A stretch of 64,000 nt of DNA from Acanthochlamys bracteata (taxonomy: Eukaryota > Streptophyta > Magnoliopsida > Pandanales > Velloziaceae): NCBI GenBank assembly GCA_019914995.1, contig CM034126.1, positions 10,173,001 through 10,237,000 on the forward strand, read 5' to 3'. The notes beneath the pieces were generated by a model. That model was given only the letters and a program-made list of their open reading frames with translations. It did not search any database and was not told where the DNA came from. Of the stretch, positions 47,801 to 60,291 are shown in pieces; the stretch's first letter is position 1, and each line of letters begins with the position of its first letter. The position numbers were made by a program, and so were the translations under genes.

Positions 47801-50800
47801 TCTAGAAGACATGACCAAATCACCTACATGCTAGACAGAAATACCAAGATGCAAAAGTACTTGGAGAGATCAGGACAATAGCCAGCAATACTATACGCCC
47901 CACTAGAACAACAAAATAGCAGATAGGTCAACATAACTAGCTAATAAATCATTACAAAGCACAGCAAGTGGGCCGTTGAAATGGGACACAAGGTGGGATG
48001 CAAAATATTATTGCTTCTTTACAGAGTGGTCTCAAAGAGACCCCTTGCAGTTCGGCAATTGGAACTGTTTATGGATAAATGTCATTGCAGGCTTCAATAC
48101 AGAAAAATGCAAAAGATTAAGAGTGCCACAAAGTATTAACTTTTATTGATCACACAGTAGAAGCTTTTTGGTGATCCTTCAGAAGACATGCTCGCTAGGA
48201 AGTCATACAATGACATAAAATTTCTATATACCAATCAGATGCTAAAAAAGACAATGAGTATCTAGTGAGAAAATTTTTTTTGAGGCATACGTTTTGCAAG
48301 AAGCCTGCATATGGAAATTCAGCTAGAGATTCTTCTCTAACCAGCAACTTTTTCAGTAGCATGTTCCCATTCTCCAGGCCTTTCAAAGAGTCAGATGCAT
48401 TTTTCTTATAATGTCCCAGGACATCAGTCAGAGCCTTACATGCTGCATCATCTGCTCTGGTTCTTCTGCGTAAGCTACACAAAACTCTTACATAATCCAA
48501 ATGTAAAGCATCAATGATAATTTCAGCACAACATGACTTGCAAATAATTCCATCAGAATGGTCTGAGTGGTTGAGAGAAGAGATGTCTCTTTGAACTCCA
48601 AGATTGCTATTCGGCTTTCTTAAGTCTTTGTAATTATGGCTTTCTAGCAGAGTAGCACCTCTGCCAGCACAACAAACTTTGCATACTCTTTTTCTGCATT
48701 GGGAACACTGCAAAAGCATCATTGAGGATGTTGGAGTATTAGATAATGTTCTTGAAGGGGGTCGTACAGCTCGAACTTCACACATGTTTCCTGAGCAGAA
48801 TTCCCCAATTTGTACAATGTTCCAAAAATCAATACTGTCGCGTTCCTCACTTTCCAAACCGATAGAGGCATTGACCTTGTCTTCAAAAGCTTCCTGACCA
48901 AGAAGTGCCAAGCTAGTTGCATAGTTTCGAAGCCTTATCATATAAGACTCGTCAACTAAACGATTTGGATCAATAGTCACAGGACCTATACTGATTGAGA
49001 GCAGAGCTCTATCTCTTTCAGCAGCAGAAAGATCCAAATCAAGGCGATTGATTTCAAGCATAATGGCATCAGAGAAGTTTATGCTTTGCTGCAGAAATGG
49101 TCCAAGACAAGTCATTAGTTTCTAAAAGGTTATTCAGCACGATATGCCAGTAATATATTGCAGTAAGAGGAAATATTTTTTGAAACGATTAGGATCCATA
49201 AGGAAAACTACAACTTGAAAAATGTTCAACAAGAAAACCTATCATGAAGTTCACTTTCTACATGAAAGTCACAAACGAAACAATAGTTAAACAAATAAGT
49301 CAAAACATTAGACTTCAAAAAAAATATAGGAAGAATAACAAAGCCTCAGTGATTTGGTTAACTTAATGATTTGACCAAATGCCTACTTTAACAGAGCATG
49401 TTAGGAATCTTCAGATACCTTTCGAGAATCAAAAAGCGATCTGACAAAAGATAAGTATTGCTGCATGCCAGTTAGCTCATTACAGGACTCAGTTTTTGGA
49501 GGAGAAGGCATTTCAGGTTCAGATGGCAGAAGTGGATGAGATCCAACACTATCAAAAAAATTAATTACCCCTTCATTCAAAAAGCCAGAACTTCCAGACT
49601 TGCCTAAACCTTTCTGAGAACTTGATTCTGAAAACAAGAGATCTCCAGTAAGAAGGTCTATCTTGTGAGTAACTGCAATAGCTTGAGCTGATTGGATAAA
49701 GTTTTCATCATTGGAAGGAGCATCCTCATGCTTATCAGAAAATGAATCTCCAAGGAAAGGATTTGTGGAGTCTTCAGCTGGAAGCATGTTAATGTGGTTA
49801 ATTCTTTTCTCAGTAAGCTCAATAAATTTTGTGCTGGATCCTTCACCAGTAAATATCTCTGTCCAAGGAAGAGACATGCCAAGTATCTCGATCTGCAAGA
49901 AACTGGGGCCCTTAATATACGCATCAAGTAAAGCCTAAACAACAATTTTAAAGATGGCTCCCAACATAAGATAAAAATATCTTCTTGCAGCCTGCTTAAC
50001 ATTTTCTAGGAGCAAGTGCAAGATGAAAATTCATTACGATAACCATAACAACATGATACTATCTCCTCACAAGTTGCCTGGAAAGTACTCAACTCCACTT
50101 TTACCTCTCCAGCCAAACTACTTATGGCCAGAGTTTGGAGACAACTTCAAAGGACAAGATCTACCTGTGCTCTCCCCCCTCCCCCATCTATATGCTCTTG
50201 ATCTAACCAGCAATGCTTCTGCAATCAGATTCTCAAAGAATTGGGGATCTTTGATAACCAAGGTAATAACTAATTCGCTATTAATTAGCATTGACACATG
50301 CACAGTTCTTTATTCTCTATCACATGCAGGTAAGCTGCTCGAGGCTAAATGGCTGTCAGTCCTAGCCTCTCCATCATCTGATGGAGAGAATAGGGCAAGC
50401 AGAGAGCGCGTTCAGGTGAGGTGGTTGTCTCAGATCATCTAGTGTAGCACTCCAACTTCATCATTTTATTTGCTCCAATATGTTATTCTCTGTTATTTGT
50501 CTCTCTCTAAAATGGAGAAGCAGCAAGATAGAAAATAAAAAATTCAATTTGAAAGTTAAAAGAGTGTTAAAAATAGTAGCACCAAGAGAGGGGGGGGTGG
50601 GCTGGGGCACGAAGGAGAGGTTGGTGGTTTAAATCCTAGCATTGCTGGTTTATCTCAAAAGAAGTGCTAATAACAAATAATATTAATAATTTTCATCATC
50701 ACTCATAAGTGAAAAAAAATGTGATTCAACAAAGTGGTCACGTCTTATTGCCATAGCAACAGTAGTCGCCTAAAGAAACATTCTAAACATGAGCAGTCGA

Positions 50801-53800
50801 TTCCATAAATTGAAATGAGCCCAAATGGGCAACTTTATTACATAAGCTTAAAAACACTTGCATCAGCTTAGAAACATAAAAATACCAATGTGGGCAAGAC
50901 TACAGTTGTTAGCATGGTAAGGGTTGCAGGAAAACCAAAAGAAAAGCAAACAGGACGCAATCCAGTATGATGTACAGTAACCACTCATCTTGTCTTCTAA
51001 CAAGAGTTTGTGTAAACAAAATAGTAAGCCATCTCAAAGATTCAGATCACATTGTACTTTTCAATCAAATTTCTACCTCACCGAGAGTAAGAGGAGCTCT
51101 TCCTGCGACAGCTGGATAAAATGTAAGTGCAACCACTCTAGTAAGAAAGTTCAGTTCGCCTTCCAATTCTTCAAAATCATATAACAGTGGAGGATAGGAA
51201 TTGTCTTGACCATGAATTCGTGAATTGGTACCAGTAATAGCTAAATCTTCAGGATTTATTTTTCCTGCCAAAGGTATTGCAATATTTGTCCCTTGTGCAC
51301 ACCGAGGTATACAAGCACCCTGTAGTGATAAAAAAACAACGATGCATCTGATTAGAAGTTCACTAAAAATTTAACCCTAAACACGAAATACATGAATTGC
51401 AATCTGCACAGTATGAAACACGCTTAGTGCAGAACTAGAATTCATTCCCTATTTTCTCCAGTGTAAAATAAAGGCCACAGATTGCAACTCAGAAATTAAC
51501 AACTTTTTGTCAATCAGGATACAGAAGCTAGACCATGAAAAACTTAGATGCCAATGTCATAAGCACATGGCAAAGCATGTCTACAGATCAGCATTTTTAA
51601 TGTTTACAGAGATTTTAATGCTAAACACCTAATATGAGAAATCGTAATATGTGCAGTACAAAGCATACTTAGTTCACATAAAAATTGAATTTCCCATTTT
51701 TCAAGTATAAAATGGAGATCTCAAGATCATAAATCACAAGAATAACATTTTTTGTTTCTCAGGATCCAGAAGTTAAACCATAAAGTACTTAGATGGCAAT
51801 ATAATAAGTACATGACAAAGCATGTTTAGAGACTCCACAGTTTAATTAGAAAATTTTAAATTAACACTGCTCTCTAAGTAACTGTCAAAGAAAGGCCAGC
51901 AAAAGAAAACTCTTGAACCCCAATAATCTTGGCATTGCTTTTGCTAACTCTTCCATGAATATTTGCATAATCATACCTTTCCAACATAATTTCAATGCAG
52001 GACTGCTCTAACTATGTTCATTAGTTACAATCACCCTCCACACAAGAAGGTGACAGCTAACACCACAAGCTAGAATGGGCTTCATATCCCAAAAGGGTGG
52101 CACTAATGTGACCCTAAATAATTAGTTGCATAGCCATCCATACCTTTCCACATAGACATAATTTATCATGCAGTATTGCTCCAATCATGTCCATTACTTA
52201 CAATTACCCTCAAGTACAAGAAGGTGACAGCTAACACCACAAGCTAGAATGGCCTTGATATCCGGAAAAGGTGGAAGGTTATAACATCAACTTTCGCTTA
52301 TTATGATTCGATTGACTAGATTTTGGATATAGAAATTTCAGTTACAGATTTCTGATTTGCCCAAGTATCACCTTCATTAAAATTGTAAACCTAATTGCTA
52401 TTACAGATATTAAAAATATAAGAAAAAACATAATACTACATGATGATCATATCTTATGTCAGATGACATACTCCTCCAGCTCCTTTAATTGCATTTAAAA
52501 TCAATCTAATGATCCTTGGATGTAAGCAAAAGAAACATCATGTCATCATACTTATAAAAGCTATTAAAACACCCCAGATTGTTCTGATACTATCCTCAGT
52601 GATTTTTACAGAGCAACTTCAATTTTTCAATATAAATGTCAGATACATGCAGACTATACAAATAAAGAAATAACAAATGAGAGAAAAACATTTCTTCTGG
52701 CTAAGATCTAGTAAAACGACTTCTACACAGAATAAATTAAGATTAAAGATTAAACATGGTCTCAATTGTGGTAAAGAAATATACGATATCATAGTGAAAT
52801 TATAAGCAAACCTCGAGAATTAGTTTCAGCCGATCCAAACTGCACCCAGTTCTGACATCTACTGTTGCTGGAAATGAAGAGTCATCTGAACCATGTGAGA
52901 CAGTGAGAAGGAGCTGACAAACATGGCATGGCTCTCCAAGATATATAAAAAGTTCAATTACGTCTGCAGCTGGTGGACAAACCTGTGAAAGAGAGCAACA
53001 AAACTACTTCCTATACATGTACTCGAAATATAAAAAGAAAATATATTGAAAAGGATGAGAGTTCTTGTAATCTTTAGCATATGAAGAAAATAGTATTAAT
53101 AACTACAACAACCTACCCAAACTACGTCTTTCCTTTTATAGCTTAGAAGAGTTGAACCGGTATCAGCAATAGGGAACATATTTCCAATTGGTTTCAGTAA
53201 GCATCCAGATGGCCGTGATAATACCTGATACGTAAGTCTATAAGTGAAAAGACCCAGTTGCAGACATTCCAAGAAATATATCAAGTAATTTCAAAAACAT
53301 TATCGCCAACACTTGACATAATTCAGCAACAGAAACATCTTATGCAAATATTTAAGAAATACTGCATATCTGTGTTTAGAATAAGACGTGAATTCATCTC
53401 ATGAGAAAAGAAGAAGAAGAAGAATAGACATAAATCATAACTCATAAATAGTATTCCGAGGATTGTTAAAATATTTCCAACTGAATTAGGCATACTTGTA
53501 TACTCCACCCAAAAGTAGACGTTATGCTGAACAAGATAAACTTATGACATTTCACTAGACCTCATTACTGTAGTTAGGATCTTTCATGAGTAGCCTCAAC
53601 ATATGAAAGTAGAGTTACATAAGAGGATTAAAATTTGTAAACAAAGATGACCTTTGCTTACTAGGTGACAACTTCTGTAAATCTTCAATAAGGTCACATT
53701 CTGACCACCAAAGCCAATCTGCAAATAACTAATTCACTAGGCCTTGCTTTTAGACATACATTATCACGTGTTTTCTTCCATGTTGGAGACTCCCGTTTAT

Positions 53801-56800
53801 ATGAAATATGCAACATAAGTTACATAATAGAAAACCCCAGGTGTGATTAAATCTGTTCATGACCATGACCAGTTGCCTAATAAGCTTCCAGAACCAATGA
53901 GAAGTCGGTGCAGTGGTGACTTAGGCTCCCTTAGGTTCAGGATTTTAAGGCATCAAATATAAATATTTAAAAGAATAAAAAGGAAAACACAGATCAAATA
54001 TGTATTGGAGGGTGGTGACAGCTATAGCATGTGCTTGCTATACCTACTTTCAGAGGGTGTATTGGAACAGAAGGAAGATGCTTGAAGAGCCTTATTCCAA
54101 GGAACATTTCCAGCTGCTTCTGGCGGGAACTATCAACAAGAACATTTTTGTATCTTCTTTGCAATGTGATTTTCATATTTTGTGCTGCAGAGAACTGTCT
54201 AAATTTTCCAGAATCATCATTAAATATGTTCAATATCTGGCTGTGCATGGCTCTGGAACCAGTATATAATGTAGCATGAATATCACCTGCTAGCAAGAAC
54301 AGATCAGCAAGCTGAACTAGAGGAGCTAGCACGGTTGAACTTTTGAATTCTTCAAACGTCATATCAAATCTCTCCCAAGGCATGCCTTGAGACTCCTGAT
54401 ATGGACGTTCCCACATTGTAGTTCGTGTGTTATGGTCAATATAATAGGTCTTGCCTGTTACTGTATCTGAACGTTCCTCCCACCCTGGTGGCAAAGCACT
54501 ATATCTTCCAGCGCTACCCCAGTCACAAGATCTAGTAACTGAAGGAATCCTAAACAAGGCATCTCTATCGAGAGATATGCCTAGTCGTCTGCATTGTTCA
54601 ACAAAAACTTGAAGAGATCCAAAATAACTAGCAGCATTTGTTCTATCCAAAGAATCTGCACAATTAAATCGTATAACTCCACTTTGAATTGAACTTAGGC
54701 AGAACCCACCTTGCACGTTCTCGTTATAAAGTACTACTCCTTTACTATCTTTAAGTAGTTCAGTTGAAAGATAATAATTGCCTTCAGAGAACCCAATAGT
54801 TGCTGTGGGTGGTTTTAAAAGTTTCCAGAGCCCTTCTACTGTCTGTTGCTCACCTCTTGCTTTTACACTAGCATGCCAATCATAATTTATTAATTGAATC
54901 CAAGTATTACGTAGCTTTCCTGTTGCTTTAACATACTTAATTGACTCCTTAAAATGCTCCACTAATATAGTCTCTGCCTTCCCTTCTCCATTCCTCAGTA
55001 AGTTAATGCAAACAATTGGAACAAGGGGTTTTTTGTTTTGTTTGATAGCAGAAGAATCTGAATTCCTAGCTCCATATCTCTTGCTCAATCTTTTATAGTA
55101 TTGCAAGCTTCCCCTATATGGATCTTGAGCTGAAACATAAATTTCAGCTTCTGCAGCAGTTAATTTCAATTCAGCACCCCACCAGATGGGTATTGTTCCA
55201 CGGCGCCAGACATAAGTGCTGAATGGAACACTAGTTCTTCCCGACAACCAAACAATTTGCTCGCATTCTACCTCATTTCCTAGTAAAGGATCCAATTCCA
55301 GTAAGACAATTTGGAACTATGAATCATTCATCAGCGAGAGCTATTTATAGGAATAGAATCTCTAAAGAAACCCTTCACTTTAGGGTACTCTCACCTGTGC
55401 TTGAACAGGCATTCAGCCCTCTAGCCAAATAACGAGTGCCAGGATGCAATCTACTTCGACGTGCAATCAAAGCAACAATGCCTGCTTGCTGGCTGGAGCC
55501 ACCGAATCCTCGATACTCTGCAAATCCCTGAAATATAGAATCACTGAAAGTTCATTCTGAATATACAAAATGATATAAGAAACAATGATAACTGTAGGAA
55601 ACCTACTCATTACAACAGCTTGAGATTAGGCAAGCTATTGAACCCCAAGTCTGTGGAGTTGGCCATATTCCTGATTTTAGGACCTTATAGTAAGGAATAA
55701 TGGGCTTCAATTTTTGAAAAATTTTGTCTTACAATTTACTATACATGTTACATACTTTGGCATATACTGAAGTCCACTAATCCTACTAGCTGAAACCAAA
55801 TGTTATAAGAATTAATGTTCAACCATAATATCAAGTATTTACTATCAATGTTGATGTATGAATCAGTGTTGACGTATGAACTCTAGTAACAGAATCACTG
55901 CAAAAGAGTGTTCAATAAAAGATCAACTTAGGAAAAAAGTAAACATAGATCATTACTTGAAGAAGAGTCGCACAGTGTGTTGGCAAACCAATATCTTTAA
56001 AAGGCTTTGAGAACCAAGCATTCCATACAAATTCGTTATCTGGAGTCTGAATATTCATAGAGCTTGGAAATGGGTGGGTAATATCCCTCCTCTCACAAAA
56101 GTAGTGCTTTCCATCAATGTCAAGGTCAGCTAATTCGTGGATATTCTTTAGTTCACTTTTGCCTTGAGGTTGAGGGTTCTGGAGCTGAACCTTGATCCAC
56201 TGGCTTTCAGAAACTGTATATACACATCCACCTCCAGGTAGGCTTGGGATAGTAGCTGTCACTCTTGTTGCAACCAAGAGAAGACCAACACCTCCCAGAG
56301 CAGAATAACCAAGTATAGCTCTAGCATAAGTTGTGCTTTTACACAACCACCGCGAAGCATCTGTAATGAATCTCAACGCCTCTTCTTCAGCATGAAAGAG
56401 ATCAAATCCTAACTCGCCACGATAACACAATGACCCGGTTGTCGGATCAATGTATATAACTTGCGTATCATCCCTTGTCGACAAAGTCACGATGATATAA
56501 ACTTCGCTCGTTTCTAGCACAACAACAATAACAGACGTATCCCTTCCACCTAAAAACAAATTCATCCAGAGTAAATTACATACAAACTAATTTTCTCGAA
56601 TTCAACAATGACAAACTATCAAAAAGATCCAATCTTTCACCGATACCAATACTGATTCGATTAAATAGTACAAAATTCATCCTATTATTTCAAGGATGAA
56701 AACAATTTGAAGGAGAGAGAAATTATAGACAAGAGTCACAAAACCAACAGAGAAGTATCATATATATAGAAGTGCTAAAAAAACTCACCGGAATCTAGAG

Positions 56801-56825
56801 ATCTGGTGGAGAACGGAGTAGCCAT
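44893..56825 (-). CDS. SAC9: SAC9-type phosphoinositide phosphatase with WW domain (frameshifted in exon 10)
   Basis: SAC9 lowers PtdIns(4,5)P2 in plants, and Arabidopsis mutants show constitutive stress responses. Thirteen exons: 56825-56789, 56549-55957, 55527-55395, 55279-54048, 53224-53117, 52982-52812, 51319-51077, 49892-49419, 49088-48291, 47538-47340, 46614-46156, 46065-45835, 45174-44893. The Sac catalytic loop is RFNCADSLDRTN (C461-x5-R467), the variant typical of SAC9. A WW domain follows (LPPGW...TTMWERP, Trp521 and Trp544). A Cys-rich segment (CSQCRKRVCKVCC, then CKSCC) lies in exon 9. Intact length would be about 1652 aa, against 1646 in Arabidopsis. Exon 10 is 199 nt although both its ends are phase 0, and an extra A/T near 47468-47469 shifts the frame after residue 1286. 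Read literally, translation stops early in exon 11 at about 1336 aa. Homology resumes downstream in the other frame. Confidence 0.93.
51355..51840. repeat. Diverged tandem duplication in SAC9 intron 6
   Basis: Two units of roughly 240 bp, about 51355-51600 and 51608-51840, share an ordered series of blocks: TAAACAC..AATA, GTGCAGTA/GCACAGTATGAA, CTTAGT, AATTTCCCATTTT/ATTCCCTATTTT, CAGGATmCAGAAG, ACTTAGATG, AAGCATGT. They are diverged, so old. Confidence 0.6.
51972..52274. repeat. Second direct duplication in SAC9 intron 6
   Basis: The unit 51972-52100 is repeated at 52139-52274. Both contain CATACCTTTCC, TGTCCATTA/TGTTCATTA, CTTACAATTACCCT/GTTACAATCACCCT and a perfect stretch AAGAAGGTGACAGCTAACAC that runs on through CACAAGCTAGAATGG. 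It is separate from the 51.4-51.8 kb duplication but in the same intron. Confidence 0.75.
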
Positions 56826-57560
56826 AGATCAATTTCACGCGCGAAGAATTCGCCGGCGGAGAGAGAAAGCAAGCGAACTGCCAAAGAGAGAGTGAAGGTG
56901 AAGTAAACGAAGGAAAGATATGAACGAGAGAGCTTCAATATTCATAATAACCAGGTTCAATATTCATAATTACACAAAGTTGTAGGCTCATTCGTAAATG
57001 TAGTAATAAAGCTCCGTTGGTCTACGTTTAATTTATTGGACTTGATGCTTTTTGAAATTTTTTTTATAAAAAAAAGAGCTTTTACAAAGAAAAATGAACT
57101 TTTATTTATGTGATAGAAAAGAAGCTTTTGAAAAACAGTCTTTGGAATTGCTTTTTGTTAAAGAGTTTTCAGTTGAAGAAAATATAGAAATGATAAATTT
57201 GCCATTTAATGTATAAGAAATGAGGTATGCTTATCATGATATATATTTAATATAATTTTTCTAATAAATTATATACTAATCAAACCACTGAATTGTTTAA
57301 TTATCTATTTATTGAAAAATAAATACTCAACTGAATTTTTTTTAATATCAATATTGTTTAATGTATGTAACAAAAAATTTTTAAATTATTTTATTTTTGA
57401 AATCTATTATTTATATAATCGAATAATTGTTGAAAATTATTTAATATTGATTTGTATTGATCTAAATTGTTACTTTCGAATATATTTTTTCATTAAATAG
57501 ATACAAAAGTATGAACATATTATTATATGCATAGTCAAATATTGCTGAAAAATAATCATA
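56826..57560. other. SAC9 promoter and AT-rich flank
   Basis: The first 150 bp upstream of the SAC9 start are GA-rich on the plus strand (CT-rich on the coding strand) and probably hold its leader. No clear TATA box is seen. Beyond about 57,040 the DNA becomes AT-rich without features. Confidence 0.45.
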
Positions 57561-58760
57561 TATAGGGCGTTCTCATTGTAATTTCATTGCGATATGTATA
57601 CCAGTATGAAATGCTGTCTTCAGCATCTACCTGAATCGACTGAATATTCGACGTACTGCATGATTCATTCGTGTTTGATGGGACAAAACTTTACGTTCTA
57701 CAATACTGAAGACATCATTGTAAATATCTTGTCTTCTAATGAAGTTATGAATTATCATTGTGGCAATGACAATGTCACGTTGAATTTTAAATTTATATTT
57801 AGACTTATGATTCAAAATTACAAACCAAGTTTTCCACATATCAAAAGTGTGTTCGATAACACTTTTGCATGAAAAATGCAAACGATTAAACTTTTCTTTT
57901 AGACTTCTCGGAAGTCGATCAGATGATATCTGATACCTTCACCTCCATACGGAGTCATAAAAGTTTGTCTGTGTGGACCAGCATCTACCAAATAGAATAA
58001 CAAACATACAACAAGGTTAGTTAAAAATCATAAACCAAACACAACATTCACACTACAACAAGCATAATGCTTAACAAAATATGCAACAACTAATTATCTA
58101 GTGTTCGCATACATAAACCTACAAGTCAACTAGTTACTGAGAACAACAAACATATCGATACATAACATACACCATATCAAAAGAGCTCCACATAAACGAA
58201 TTTTCAGTTTGACAAATTACTACAACAGAGTGCATAAAGGGTTCTTTTTCGTGTGCTCCTCAAAGTTCTTCTTCATATGCTGCTTATAACTATACTTTAA
58301 CAATGACAATCGACATCCATCGTCTAACTGCTCTCTAAAAAATGATCCTATTATCTTGTTTTTTGAATAACATACAAGTATGTTTCCACAGAACGCCGCC
58401 ATGCTGGATTCCTTGAATCTACTTAAGTATTTGCATACACTTTGTCACGGAATGAATAAGTGGTTGTGTTTGAGATAGTATCTCTGCAAATACAAGAGCT
58501 ATTTTATATATATGGCTTTCTCAATTGAATCCAAACTCTACTAAAGTGACCTCTTTTTTTTTGGAGCTGTTTCTTCCAAATGGTGCTCTAGCAATAGGTC
58601 TAGAGTTGGATGCAGTAAACAAATCTTTCTCAATCATAACGGCATGTGATGAATCTCTAGAACCATTAGTTTTTTTGTGAACATCATCGCTATCCCCATT
58701 GTCGTCTTTGTCGCTTGGACCTTTGGGTTCATCTAGATAATTTTTGTCAGGTTATAATGC
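57560..58760 (-). pseudogene. PIF/Harbinger transposase and partner-protein fragments
   Basis: On the minus strand, 57990-57890 encodes YLVDAGPHRQTF...YHLIDFRE. The frame 57881-57627 encodes LHFSCKSVIEHTF, then VWKT-like WKTWFVI and ATMIIHNFIRR. Together these are the C-terminal third of a DDE_Tnp_4 (PIF/Harbinger) nuclease. Upstream on the same strand, 58740-58550 encodes an acidic then basic linker (DEPKGPSDKDDNGDSDD, later APFGRNSSKKK), like the Myb/SANT-type partner protein of this superfamily. A 60-codon frame at 58220-58402 between them is unassigned. A stop separates the two transposase pieces (after DFREV) and the catalytic N-terminal part is missing, so this is a dead remnant. Confidence 0.65.
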
Positions 58761-58869
58761 GGACTTTACTTTCTCAACTGTAAAAACAACCCCCTCAAAT
58801 AGACGAATGACATAATAAGATCTCTGACTTCATCTTTTCAATCTTTAAACTATCTACGGTCAACACTTA

Positions 58870-60290
58870 ATGTAACTTATTGAAAATTTTTAGCATCAAG
58901 TCCAAATAATACAACTGTCATCGCTTAGTACCATAACTAATTGTCTGCTTTATTTAGATGTCTTTAAACACACAATGTTCAAGCCAAAAGATCACTACAG
59001 GACAAATAATGTGTTGGTTATTTGGAAAACAAATAAAAAATTATTGCTCAAGGATGGAACAACTAAAACTGAATCTAAATTCAAAATAATTGTGAGGGTT
59101 GTAGGTCCTTCACCAACAACATAGTTCAGACTATCATTAACAGTTGAAATAAAATTTGTGAGGATACTTTAAGAGTTAAGACATCTGTAGAATCAAATAT
59201 CATATGATCTGTAGCACGATAATCAATTATCCATGTATTATTAGAAACACGTCTAGAATTTTTGAAAATCTTACTTCTCTTATGTCTAAGTGCTACCAAT
59301 GCTGATGACCTTTTTTTATTACCATCATCATCCTCTCTTTTTCTTTCAACAACTGCAGTAATATAATATTTTTTGAAACTTCGCTTATGTTGAATTTGAC
59401 TATGATTTCACAATTTTGAATACCAATAAGTTCAAAACACTTACTTTTACTATAACCAGATTGATTGTAATATATGAGTGCATTTATAGGTTGACTCTTA
59501 TGCTGTCTTAAAATGGACTTTGTTCAATCCTATCGATTCGGTACCATCATAGTAAAAAATTTAAAATTTCGAACTCACTTTTCAGAGTTGGGCGACGCAC
59601 CGCTTCATGACGAATCAAAAAATAGCATTATTTCAAATATGAAAATAGTTCTTTGCGAAGAATCTCTCCACGAATCTGTTCAAAATTACTATCTAATGCA
59701 GAAAAAAATATATGCACCCGCAATCGCTATGAATTTTTTGTACACCGTATCGTTAGGATCTTTCATGACCACCTTATCACGATGGTCTAATACATAAAAA
59801 AATTCAGTCAACTATCTATAATATTTAGAAAGAGATTTACCATCTTATTTGATAATGAATGTTTCTTTAGTTCAAAAAGAATATCTATAGTTCATCACTC
59901 CCATCGTGAAATGCATTTGACAAAACAGTCCAAATTTTTTCGAGCAGTGGGCAAACGCAGATGTCGTTTCATAATTCTGGAGTAATGGACAACAATCAAT
60001 AATTGTCCTGCAAGTAATGGTGGTATATCGATGGTAAAATCAATCTGACTCTGTTATCAAATTGAAAAATAAATTCACAAATTTATTTTTCTTGTTATTA
60101 TGTTTAGTGATAGATTCTAAATTTTTTGTGCAGACGATTGATTTGTGACAGTAATAACAATCACAGACAACAATCAATAATTGTCCGGTGATTAATGGTG
60201 GTATATCGATAGTAAAATCAATCTGGCTCTGTTACCAAATTGAAAGATAAATTCACAAGTTTATTTTTCTTGTTATTATTTTTAGTGATA
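58870..60290 (-). mobile_element. Decayed Copia-type LTR retroelement
   Basis: A fossil on the minus strand. Order from high to low coordinates: a primer-binding-site-like TGGTAACAGAGCC (around 60220-60235, complementary to initiator Met tRNA), a gag-like region (about 59,500-60,000), a zinc-knuckle-to-protease region (about 59,200-59,480) and a gag-pre-integrase-like segment (about 58,870-59,020). Integrase and reverse transcriptase are absent, so only the 5' part remains. It is broken by several changes and looks old. LTR sequence probably begins just above 60,236 but its far end is not resolved. Confidence 0.55.
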
Positions 60291-60291
60291 G
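59988..60291. repeat. 126-bp direct repeat around the Copia primer-binding region
   Basis: The unit 59988-60113, starting GACAACAATCAATAATTGTCC, is repeated at 60166-60291. The copies are the same length with about a dozen differences. The unit spans the primer-binding-like site and the adjacent LTR edge, so the leader region of the retroelement was duplicated, separated by a 52-bp spacer. Confidence 0.85.

Noticed and set aside
50023-50442. 139-codon plus-strand open frame in SAC9 intron 7
   Set aside because: It is long for an intron, but no domain is recognisable, it runs opposite to the gene, and there is no splice or promoter context. Kept only as a possible frame by chance.
50580-50665. 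Possible tRNA-derived SINE with a B-box-like GGTTTAAATCC
   Set aside because: Only the B-box resemblance is present. No A box at the right distance, tail or target duplication could be seen.
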